64,000 nt of DNA, from NCBI GenBank assembly GCA_013076295.1, contig RQOL01000863.1, positions 2,670,180-2,734,179 of the forward strand, written 5' to 3'. Position 1 is the first letter of the stretch. Each line of letters begins with the position of its first letter. Shown one piece after another: positions 24,424 through 35,085 of this stretch. The notes beneath the pieces are model-generated. The model saw only the letters and a list, made by a program, of their open reading frames with translations. It was not told the origin of the DNA and searched no databases. The translations under genes and the position numbers were made by a program. The stretch is from Sanderia malayensis (taxonomy: Eukaryota; Cnidaria; Scyphozoa; Semaeostomeae; Pelagiidae).

Positions 24424-26126
24424 CTCCTCGATGATATTTACCCCCGGTCGCAGGTCTAATCACTGGTTGGTTGACGGTGCAATTTGTGGATTTTCCGGGG
24501 GTGAAATGCCAGCTAGATTGGTCTTCATTTCATTCCCTATTTCTATGTGTATGCTCTCTTGATTTCGATGTCATTTAGCTTACGTTTCCGTTAAGCCAGT
24601 TAGCAATGTTTTGTGTTCGGTGAACACTTATCCTAGTTTTCCCAGCTGTGCTATAAAAGAACGAAAAACGACGATTAATTAATCAAATAATATTGCCCAC
24701 CTGCCGTTTTGTATATACAGAAATATAATGCATTGCATGATATAAATTATTATTTTTATCGAAGCTTTTGTAGTAGCACCAATTGTGGGCACTGATTTTC
24801 GTCAAACAATGGCGTTTCTGATAGGCCACGATTTTAGTGAGTGGAATCTTTTTCCCCACATGGACATTTTATCAATATTGACCAGTCAGCCAAATCGAGG
24901 TTGGTGAAAACCCTTTTAATATCACACAGGAAGATGTGGTTGCATTACTTTTGAGTTGTTTTTCAAAATGCGGGACCATTGTTTGACAATTTACGTCAAT
25001 TTGATAATAATTACGTCGTAACAACTGCCCGTCGCCTGACCCCAGAGTCTGCCTCGGCCTGTAAAGTATATACACTTTGTAAGAAGAAATTTTCTAAGTT
25101 AAATCAATTTCTGAATGAATGGCTTTGCTGCTGAAGAAATAATATAGTTATTCAAGTTAGTCATTATTCAAGCAAAATATGTAAGATATCTGTTCATGAA
25201 AGTTCTATTTTTAGAATTCATGCTAGCAATTGTTCAAAAATATGTGAAAATATAAAAATGGAGGTGTAAATTTTGTAGATTGAATATAAAAATTGGATAT
25301 AATTATAATTCAATCTCTTTGTAATTTGAATATTAATGCAAAACAGTATTAAATGCTAGTATTATTGTTCAAACATTTTGCTATGTATTGTCATTGTTCA
25401 ATTCTTCAAGTCAGAGGCCTGGAACCAAATACTTCATATTATGCGCGCGATTCGAGAGAGGACCATGCGTCCACGCCACACTTCTAATGTTTTTTCCAGA
25501 AAATTGATAACTTGAACATTATTGCTGCATATTTTCGCTTGTTAGTGGAACAACACGATATGAACTGGTGTTTATCACATGAAAAAGCTGGAAGGAATTC
25601 TTAGGTATGTAAAAATTTCTGTAAATTATTATCTGGACAAGATTAAAATCGATAAAACTTCAAATTCAACTTCTTTCTTGTGATACAAACCTATACACGT
25701 GCGACTGGCATTCCGTCAAGCCAGCTGAAACATTTAAAAAAATTTGATATTCTGAAACGTCGCTGAAGCGTCGCTGAAACCCTTATTGAAGCAAAGCAAG
25801 GAAATGATTCTTTATTATACGCACGAGTTGTGTAAGGTTTTATTTAAGGTTTGTTTGGTATTTGATATTATTTTAAGATACGGAAGTAAATACGTAGATA
25901 GAACAAGCACCCACGCAGTTATGAATTAATTTGCAATGACCTGCTGTTCAAAACGGACTGAATCGAGCTGAAACCCTGCTGAAAGCATTGTTTCGCCTAT
26001 GGTTTCGCCCTTCAAATAAGAAAACCTGGTGTTGCTCTTTCAGTTCTGAGAAAAGTTTTGTTCAGGTCAGAATAGTTAATTTTATTTTGCTGTTAATATT
26101 GTTTGATATACTCTAACTGAACAAAA
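24424..26126. other. ETS 3' region and intergenic spacer
   Basis: Probably the ETS 3'UTR plus spacer. It contains a 53-nt block at 24509-24561 that is repeated at 27275-27327. No coding frame is supported. Confidence 0.5.
24509..24561 (+). repeat. 53-nt block duplicated at 27275
   Basis: Begins CCAGCTAGATTGGTCTTCAT and ends TATGTGTATGCTCTCTTG, in the putative ETS 3'UTR. The second copy has 3 mismatches. Confidence 0.9.
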
Positions 26127-27068
26127 ATGAGAAAGAACAATTCACTTTTTAAATGCTCAGCGTGGTTGCGTGTTCTGCTTGCGTTTTCAATTTTTGGTGT
26201 TTCTAAAAACTTGCATTTGAACTATCGAAGATTTGACCAGGAAGCTGATGCCTCGGTCGTAAAAATGCCAGGCCCTTTTGAGAGAATTCTCAGTCTGAAT
26301 AAACCGTATATGGCTGGAAAAGATGTGATTATCATGCAGAACTTGTTGGAAAGATCGCAAATCATAAAGGTTACGTCTCGGTATGACGAACAAACCGCTT
26401 TTGCTGTTGAAAGATTTCAGAAAGAACATAGCATTACGACAACTGGTGTTTTCTGCCCGGTTACTGCAAGAATATTACTGCAGACTTCACTGTGGGATGG
26501 TTTTAAAGATGACAGCCATAAAGTACCAGATGGCTACAAATTCAAGCTCTATGTGCCCGTGCATAGAGACAGAAACATTGAGACAATTGCCACTCTTTTT
26601 GACGCCGAAGGAAAGGTTGTTTACAAGTTCAAAATTCGTGCAAGGGGAGGCACGGATCACGATGGTAACGTCATCAACCAGTTGACAAGAAATGGAAATA
26701 CCCCCACGGGGTTATCAACATGCGATTTGAATTCAAAAGAGCCAGATCCAAAAAGCTATGGTCCGTACCCTGTACTACGAGTGGTTAAAGGTTTGAAAGG
26801 TAACACAGCTATTGGATATGAAAGCAAAACTCTCCTCAGTAATTTCAGATCTGGTATTCTACTCCACACGGGACAATGGAACAATTGGGATCCATCCAAA
26901 CCAATGCCTAACAGTCTGGGGTGCATGCACTGTGCCCCAAGTGATCAGAAAAATATCACCGATATTCTTGTTAATCAACTTGGTGTTAAAGTTCGTCCAA
27001 ATCCATTCGGGAGATTGCCATACCCGTACAAGCCTCAAGGATTGATCGCTATTGAGCAAATTGACTAG
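26127..27068 (+). CDS. Secreted YkuD (L,D-transpeptidase-fold) protein with peptidoglycan-binding-like domain
   Basis: A single-exon gene of 313 aa. Residues 1-26 look like a signal peptide (basic MRKNN, then LRVLLAFSIFGV). Residues about 55-121 resemble a PG_binding_1 repeat (DVIIMQNLL, TAFAVERFQKEHSITTTGVF). Residues about 136-303 form a YkuD-type domain ending in the catalytic-style motif H247-TG ... S263-LGC266-MHC, with the His, Ser/Thr-x-Gly and Cys of the active site. In bacteria such enzymes cross-link cell-wall peptides. In an animal the target could be bacterial peptidoglycan, but substrate and activity are unknown. It lacks introns, unlike most of its neighbours, which fits a transferred or retroposed origin. 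Flanking AT content and position inside an animal gene array argue against contamination. Confidence 0.85.
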   Translation: MRKNNSLFKCSAWLRVLLAFSIFGVSKNLHLNYRRFDQEADASVVKMPGPFERILSLNKPYMAGKDVIIMQNLLERSQIIKVTSRYDEQTAFAVERFQKEHSITTTGVFCPVTARILLQTSLWDGFKDDSHKVPDGYKFKLYVPVHRDRNIETIATLFDAEGKVVYKFKIRARGGTDHDGNVINQLTRNGNTPTGLSTCDLNSKEPDPKSYGPYPVLRVVKGLKGNTAIGYESKTLLSNFRSGILLHTGQWNNWDPSKPMPNSLGCMHCAPSDQKNITDILVNQLGVKVRPNPFGRLPYPYKPQGLIAIEQID

Positions 27069-28321
27069 ATCAACTTTTGTATCAAATAACTTGTTCCTTT
27101 TTTTATCCTGGTTTTATACATGCAAGTACCTTCTGGTGCCGACTTCTTGTTTGAAAAGCTAAAAATTTTGTTACATGTTTTAAAAGAGATTTATATATAA
27201 ATGATTTTATAAAAGTGTCTGTTATTTTTCTATGCCTTATTTTTTGTTTAATATGTTCCCCCCTATCATTAGTACCAGCTAGATTGGTCTTCATTCCCTT
27301 CCCTATTTCTATGTGTATGCTCCCTTGTTAGTTTGATTGGCAACGAAGTGACTGTTTAAAGCTATTCGACATGATGAATGCATTCGTTTAAATTCGTCTG
27401 TGCTCCGCCCTCGTCTACATTGAACATCTTCTATTTTTAAATCTATCATTTATCAGCATTGTGCGATACTTCCTTAGAGACAGCGCCAAATTTGCAATAG
27501 CAGTTCAGTCCACAAACAAAATAAAACCAGATGATTTAATATTTAATGTATGTCTAATTCTCCATTTTCGAACAAACGAAAACCTGAAGCGCCATTGAAA
27601 AGCACCTTATATTTCTCAATTACAATGAAACAGGATCGTTATCAAATAATAAATACCATAATTTCAGGCTGGCAATTTTGCAAGCGATTACCGTTTTCAT
27701 TAACGGTCACTAAAGATTCCTTAACTACAAACCCATTACCTAGTAATTTTCATTTGTGTAACATCCTATTAATAGTGCTTCGTTGCTTATGTAGATTTAT
27801 ATTTGTAATAAATCAGAGCTATAATATGATTCTAAAATTAATATTAAATATAGAAAAAGAAATTTATCAAAATACTTAGATATAATACCATAATCTTCAG
27901 CCCCTTCCCCTCGATATTCATATCTGGAACATTGGACTATATAAACATTGGAGTCGGTATTCTATTTTGATATCTGGTATTGAAAATGAGGGATCTCTTG
28001 ATTTCGAACGTATGCCTACGCCTTCGCAGTAAAGCTGCGCAGTAACTTCATCAAATGTCGAATGATAAGGATCGAATTTCGAATTTTTTCAATATGCAAT
28101 AGCCGGCGAAAAAGGTAAATGGTTCAGCAATAAAGTTACTCCAGTGCTTGCGTCTAGTCCAATGAGCTATAAATTACAATAAATGAATTAACCCATCTAA
28201 TTTGAGCAATAAGCCATAACCCAACAAGCTACGTATCAGCTATAAGCTATGCTAAGAGCTATAAGCAATGTTCCTATTATCTAAATGCGACTCCCAATGT
28301 GTCAGCAGGAGCTGAAAGTGT
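27069..28321. other. Spacer between YkuD gene and reductase 3' ends
   Basis: AT-rich. It holds the second copy of the 53-nt block (27275-27327). The open frame at 27550-27879 is low-complexity and unsupported. Confidence 0.5.
27275..27327 (+). repeat. Second copy of the 53-nt block from 24509
   Basis: Same orientation as the first copy, 207 bases after the YkuD stop codon, so probably in or just after its 3'UTR. Confidence 0.9.
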
Positions 28322-31300
28322 TCATGAAATGCTTACTAGATTGAAGTACCGCAAAGCTCGATAGACAGCAAATACAACATTGAACCAAAGCTGGCGGAAC
28401 CTTAGTGAGCGACTCATTAGAACTCGCCATGCTAGTACAAAGAATGCAGTACAAGAAACCCACCGAACCAAACGGTATCTAAAATGAATAAACAAATAAA
28501 GTCAACATAAGAATTGAGGTTATCAGAATTTGAAATAGGGGGTGTTGGGATTGAAAGTCCACTGTACCTTTTAACCTGCCATCTAGCTTTATCAATATCT
28601 TCCATGTTATCTTTAAATAGATATTGCTTTACTCCTAGAACGATCCTTGCAATGTACTTCCTCCAATCGATTGTTGTCATATCAAACTGAAACAACTTGA
28701 GATAGAAAGACAAATTCATTAGATATTCATGCTACATTTGGTTATGTGAAGAAACACTAAGATTATGTTTGTGTTTATGAAAAACCTCTTTCTCGTTCTC
28801 TGGAACAGCAGCTTGTAGCTGAAGCAGATTATCTGGTGTCCACTGCAAACAAGAATAGGGTTTAATTAGTCGTTATACAATAGTGCTTTCAGAGAATTAG
28901 TTTGAAAGTCTTTGTGAGCTACTAAATTATCATAAAAGTCAGCACAGAAGATCACACTGTAAAGCGCCTGGTGAAAGTTGGATTTATTTAAATTTGTGGC
29001 ATTGCATTCGATACTTACCACCCATTCTCTGGTTGTAAAGAATTTGACAGTATCAACAGCTTTTTCTATTTTTTCATAAAGCTTACAAACCCTGCAAAAT
29101 GAGATCGAGCAAATAACATGGACATTAAAAGCCAAATACATAACTTAAGGTTGTTAGAGACCCTGGAAAACAGCTACAAAACGGACAGTTTGGGACCATT
29201 AGAGACACTGAAAACTACAATAGAAACAGTATCAGACTATTTAGGACACTGAAGGGCCACAGCAAAGAAACTTGGAGATACTGGAAAGCCAATTAAAACA
29301 TAGAGATAGCTGGTGAAAATTTAGTAACATACCTTGGTTTTGCACCAATCAAAATTGCCAGCATATCGGCAACAACAGCAGGGATTCTGTGACAAACATA
29401 GGTCCAGTAATAATACGAGATCCTAGGAGAAAGATTGGCACATTATTTCAGGATTGGCACATTATTTCACAATTGTTTCTTTCATTTAGCTTCTATTTCC
29501 ATCTGGTACTGTTTCAAGCTGTTTTCGGACATTTCAATGAGTTTTTCTTCCTCAGCTATGTTAATAGCATGCATTTTAATTGAAAGGAAATTAATAACCT
29601 AATGTGATTTTACTAACTTGTTACTTTCAAAGGAGAAGTTTGGCCTTCGGAAGATCTCATCGAAAGGATATTTCTTGAAGATTCCCAACGTATATGTCTC
29701 CAAAAAGCCCCAGGTAAGTGGATTAACATTTCCTGATGTACAATTGAAAACAGTTATGTCTTTAGATCTGCAAAATAAAAAAATGCCATCAAGTTTAAGA
29801 GTTATGTGCATTGTTAGAATAAAACAGTACAGCTCTTCATTATCAAATTTCAATTAGGCAATAGTCTGCCATTAAGGCAAACATTTTTCTGAGTCAGTAT
29901 CAAATGGATTACTTTTTGAAATTGTTAAACAAAGCAGATTATTTCTTAATTGAATGTTTAGTGCCAAAAGTGTCTGTTGTACAAAAAATTAAATGTACCA
30001 AGCAAACAGTACTTACGGATTAAAAGCGCCATAATAAGTAGCAGCAATGATTGAATTGGCAACATAATCAACAGGTACAACATCAGCAACAGCTTCTCCA
30101 GATGCATATAGCATTGTGCGCAACATGCCTTTGCCAGTTGCAGCCATTAATCCTATCAAACCATTGTAGTTATCTATCCAGCCCTGTAGATTACAGTAAA
30201 TATGGACATCGTATATATATAACATTAACATTGCTATGAAATATAGCATTATTTGGGTGGTGGTTTGACAGTAGTAGGAACTCAGTAAACTTAAGAAGCC
30301 ACCCTAATAATGAGAAAATGTGTTGATCCAAAAAACAGGTAAAGAGGAGCCTTGGTGGTAGAGAAGGCCTCTGACAATTAAACCACTGCTAAAACTAAAA
30401 CAGTTACTCCCAGATGAAGTAGGAAAAACCAGAAAATTGTGGCGTGTAATGTTGTGGCAATAGATTAATGGGTAAAGGTGGGTGGTAGTAATGACAGCAG
30501 GCATACTCACTGGATAAGGTTCATCGTATGCAGAACAAATGATGGATGGTCTTAATATGATACTGGGAATACCCTCTGCCTCTGTTAAGATAACCTGTTC
30601 TGCTAATCCTTTTGTGAAGGTATACGTGTTTGGGTAGTTTCCAAGCAGTGATGGTGTCAATGCAGCTAGCATTTCATCTGTCATCCATCTGAATAGAAAG
30701 ATTTAACAATTAGATTAATAGCCAATGTTAAATGGTGCAGTGTCTTATTGTATGGGTTCTGCTGAGTATATACTAACTTTGCAGCATCAATCACTTTGTC
30801 TGGCTCTGCAATTGTTGGGTAAATCTTCTCTTCAATGGCATCTTTGTCACAGTTTGAGTAAGCTGTGGAGATGTGGCATAATATCTGAAACAAAATTACA
30901 CTTTATTTACTTATATCAACAAGGAGCAATATACAAATACTGCAATTAATTAAGAAAATGTTTTCACACAACTAAGACGGTGCATATGCTCAGTTAATAG
31001 AATTTAATTAGTTCTTTTTTCCAATTGGGAAATGCAAGACTGTATATTTTTGTTCATACCTGTAAATTTTTAATTCCCTTGCAAAAACTCACTATTTCTT
31101 TCACTCCAATGACATTCATTTGAAGAGCAATTCTGAGCCGGAAAATAATATAAAATTATAAGACTGGCATTGAACACATCAACTGCAAGTTCAACTAGTT
31201 AATTTAATTGTGGGCAGGCAAAGCAAAGTTTCTCAACATTAGAACATACAGTGACGATTCAAATGTACCTTAGTAAACAATTTTAAATGTTAGTAAGTAG

Positions 31301-31986
31301 CATTCATAGCCTGAAAACTGTGACACTGTCCTTTTATTGCAAATGGTACATATTGCATTGAAAGTGTTAATTTTTAATTGATTGATGTTAACGATAAAAA
31401 CGAACCTGAGTTTTTCATCAAATTTCACAGTAGCAGCCGAATGTATAACAATATCAACATTTTCTTGCAAATATTTTCTATCCTCACAGGAGATGCCAAG
31501 TCCTTCTTGCATAATATCGCCAGCAATGGCTTGCACTTTCTCCTCAAAACTTGGATACTTGTTGCGCAATGCCTTGAAAAGCTGTTACATAATAATAACA
31601 GTAAAGTTAAGGCGAAACTTTTATCCCATTTTCCTGTGCAATTAAATGTTGCAATAAGAGGATAGGAGGAAGATGGGTGTGCGGGTGAAATTGGGCCTAG
31701 GTGGTAGGCAAGGGAAAGATCCACTTCAAGAAAAAACGGGTGGAAGCCTTACGGTAGTGTCTTTGCAAAAGAAAATGTTAAAATTTAATAGTACCTCGAT
31801 GTTGAATAAAGACTTAATCCTATCATCTGCACTTCTTCCTCGTTTTGACCTTAAAAGCATGAAAATTTTCTTTATACCAGGGCAACATCGTAATAATTTT
31901 TCCACCACAACCTTTCCCAAGAATCCGGATCCACCAGTGATAAAGACATTTTTATTGTCATAAAATGCAGCTATACCATTCTCCAT
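28322..31986 (-). CDS. Fatty acyl-CoA reductase (FAR1/FAR2-like)
   Basis: NADPH-dependent reduction of fatty acyl-CoA to fatty alcohol for ether lipids and waxes, at the peroxisomal membrane. Twelve exons on the minus strand: 31986-31795, 31581-31406, 31132-31060, 30884-30778, 30688-30511, 30183-30017, 29767-29618, 29422-29333, 29091-29019, 28842-28786, 28686-28568, 28478-28322, giving 512 aa, close to human FAR1 (515). The Rossmann motif is ITGGSGFLGKVVVEKLL near residue 16. Then come VIHSAATVKF, CHISTAYSNC, the catalytic YxxxK in YTFTKGLAEQV, and RPSII. The C-terminal 'male sterility' domain follows, ending in a hydrophobic membrane-anchor segment (VSCTAFFVLAW). The start is the first ATG, just before the nucleotide-binding fold. 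Confidence 0.96.
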
Positions 31987-32299
31987 TTTCGAGCAGAATA
32001 ATATACGTTGTATTACTCCACAGAAGAGCCAAAATAAAATTACGCTGGATATGTTAATGTTAGAGAAGTCCTATTACTGGTTAGCATAAGATACTAGTGG
32101 CAAGGGACCTAAATGAAAAGTGCATACAATAATGGGGACTTTTACGCAACCAGAACATTGCGCAAAGTAGTTCATGTACCTTATCATGAATATGCCACTG
32201 TGCACTCACGCCCATCTTTAGGCATGTCAAGTCAAACCCTGACCCTATAACCCTTAGCACATGTATCGCAAAAGTTGAAAGGAGGTCGTTATCGTGAGC

Positions 32300-33800
32300 T
32301 TTTACCCAAACTTTTGAACCAATTGCCCGAGAAGGTTAAAACATAAAGTTTTTAGAACCCATATTTCGTTGTAAGCCGTCCCTAAGGTTGAAAGGACGTC
32401 GATATCTGTAGCCTTATGATTTTTGAACCAATTGTCCTAGAAAGCTGAAAATTGTTTTAACGTGACCAGAAGGCTCTAAATAGTATGTTTTGATTACTTG
32501 TGAGCCGAATTTCAATCAATTTCGATTTTTGATTTTTCGATATTAGGCTTTCATGATGGATACATAAAGTTATTCACTACTCGCGAGCATTTGAAATTTT
32601 TAACTTTTGAACCAATTGTCCTAGAAAGCTGAAAATTGTTTCAACGTGATCAGAAGGCCCTAAATAGTATGTTTTGATCATTTGTTTGCCAAATTTCAAT
32701 CAATTTCGATTTTTGATTTTTCGATATTAGGCTTTCATGATGGATACATAAAGTTATTCACTACTCGCGAGCATTTGAAATTTTTAACTTTTGAACCAAT
32801 TGTCCTAGAAAGCTGAAAATTGTTTCAACGTGATCAGAAGGCCCTAAATAGTATGTTTTGATTATTTGTGAGCCAAATTTCAATCAATTTCGATTTTTGA
32901 TTTTTCCACTTTAGGCTTTGATAATGGATACATAAAGTTATTCACTACTCGCGAGCATTTGAAATTTTTAACTTTTGAACCAAATGTCTTAGAAAGCTGA
33001 AAATTGTTTCAACGTGGTCAGAAGGCCCTAAATAGTATGTTTTGATTACTTGTGAGCCGAATTTCAATCAATTTCGATTTTTGATTTTTCGATATTAGGC
33101 TTTCATGATGGATACATAAAGTTATTCACTACTCGCGAGCATTTGAAATTTGTAACTTTTGAACCAAGTGTCCTAGAAAGCTGAAAATTGTTTCAACGTG
33201 GTCAGAAGGCCCTAAATAGTATGTTTTGATCATTTGTTTGCCAAATTTCAATCAATTTCGATTTTTGATTTTTCCACTTTAGGCTTTCATGATGGATACA
33301 TAAAGTTATTCACTACTCGCGAGCATTTGAAATTTTTAACTTTTGAACCGATTGTCTTAGAAAGCTGAAAACTGTTTCAACGTGATCAGAAGGCCCTAAA
33401 TAGTATGTTTTGATTACTTGTGAGCCGAATTTCAATCAATTTCGATTTTTGATTTTTCGATATTAGGCTTTGATGATGGATACATAAAGTTATTCACTAC
33501 TCGCGAGCATTTGAAAATTTGTAACTTTTGAACCGATTGTCTTAGAAAGCTGAAAATTGTTTCAACGTGATCAGAAGGCCCTAAATAGTATGTTTTGATT
33601 ATTTGTGAGCCAAATTTCAATCAATTTCGATTTTTGATTTCTCCACTTTAGGCTTTGATGATGGATACATAAAGTTATTCACTACTCGCGAGCATTTGAG
33701 AATTTTAACTTTTGAACCAATTGTCCTAGAAAGCTGAAAAATGTTTCAACGTGATCAGAAGGACCTAATTAGTAGGTTTCGACTATTTGTTTGTCAATTT
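32300..33800. repeat. 184-bp satellite array, about 7-8 units
   Basis: GGATACATAAAGTTATTCAC recurs at 32558, 32742, 32926, 33110, 33294, 33478 and 33663, i.e. every 184-185 bp. Diverged partial units lie at both edges. Two monomer types, marked by GATATTAGG or CCACTTTAGG, alternate through much of the array. There is no coding capacity. It lies between the 5' end of the reductase and the SIKE-like gene. Confidence 0.95.
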
Positions 33801-34110
33801 TAGTGCTGTTTCAAAATGCTGATTTCCGAATTTGAACGTTCATGTAGTGTGCATGAAGTAATTCAGTTGTTTCAGATTGCTGCCCAGAGCTGAAAAATGA
33901 AGGCTGAAAAGGCGTATTCTTGGGGCAGAAAGGACCAGGGAGCCCGAAGGGTGTTTTATGCTCCCTGGAAAGGACATTCACTGAAGGATACGCTCCTGTG
34001 CAGTTTCAATAACTACTCCACCGCTCATGCTGACGAACAATCGCTCCTCAATTTTCGTTTCTCGTACTTCGTCGTTTTATGCAATTCTCGGTAAGATCCT
34101 TTTCGCCAAT

Positions 34111-34563
34111 CAGAGTTGTCAGACTTGGGATTTTATCCCAAGATCTTGGGATTTTTTTAGGCTGATGGGATTTTCCTTGGGAATTATTTTATCGAAAAAA
34201 ACCTTGGGATTTTTCTTGGGAATTTTAGAAGTGTATCGGAAACTGTATACTTTGTTTGAACATTCACAAAACCAGTCATATTTTCATTCAAACTGAACAA
34301 ATGAACAGAAACGGCTGTAGATTGCGGCAACTGGACAAATTATAAACGCTGGTAAATTGTAAACATTGATACCGGAAGACTTAAAAACAATTGAAATCTC
34401 AGAGTCTGAAATCTGAAATCTCAGGATCTTGGCGATTTTGCATGAATGACGTCATTTCCAAAGAAAAAATTGGACCTTGGGAATTTTATTTTTAAAACAA
34501 TGGATTTCGGGATTTTTTGAGCCTCGACTTGGGAATTTTGAAGATTTCAATCTGACAACCCTG
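34111..34563. mobile_element. 453-bp hAT-type MITE
   Basis: Ends CAGAGTTGTCAGA and TCTGACAACCCTG are 13-bp terminal inverted repeats with one mismatch. Both ends are flanked by the 8-bp direct repeat TCGCCAAT (34103-34110 and 34564-34571), the hAT hallmark. The interior is built of repeated CTTGGGATTTT-like motifs in both orientations. No transposase. Confidence 0.9.
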
Positions 34564-34571
34564 TCGCCAAT

Positions 34572-35085
34572 AGTACTTTTACACACAAGAGACCAGACCA
34601 GAAGAAAATCTAAGCATGCATTGGCTTTTGCTATTTGGTAAGTTTTGTATTCGTTTTATATTTTGTAAGGTTATTTATGTACTTATCGAAGTTTGTATTT
34701 TGTTCAATTCATCAAATTTGAAAGTCTACCGATCTTTATTGCAATCTTGATATGCGTAATTGTGGTAATGCCAGGTGGAGTGGGCCTAGCCAAAAAGAGG
34801 CTTTTTTCTTTCCATCTTTTTGAGCAGATTCTAAAGCTATATCTGCTATAGTGTGTTTGAACATGCGTGGGGAGTGCTGCCGTACCCATATTTAAATTTA
34901 GCTAACTTTTTCTGTAGAATTAATGGATTTCTGTCCACACATTACACCACATACACAGTCAACTTTTCTTACACATCATTTGCCACTCCTATCCTATCAA
35001 TTTATTTATTTACTTTTAATGCATATTTTTACCGTCCTTAACAGCTCATTGACCATACAGTTCTTGGTGCTAACATTATATCGAC
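34572..35085. other. Upstream region of the SIKE-like gene
   Basis: No coding exon was supported. It probably contains the promoter and 5'UTR. Confidence 0.4.

Noticed and set aside
27550..27879. 109-residue plus-strand frame
   Set aside because: AT-rich, low-complexity sequence without homology or splice signals.
32300..33800. CRISPR-like regularly spaced repeats
   Set aside because: The repeats are contiguous 184-bp monomers without distinct spacers in a eukaryotic genome.
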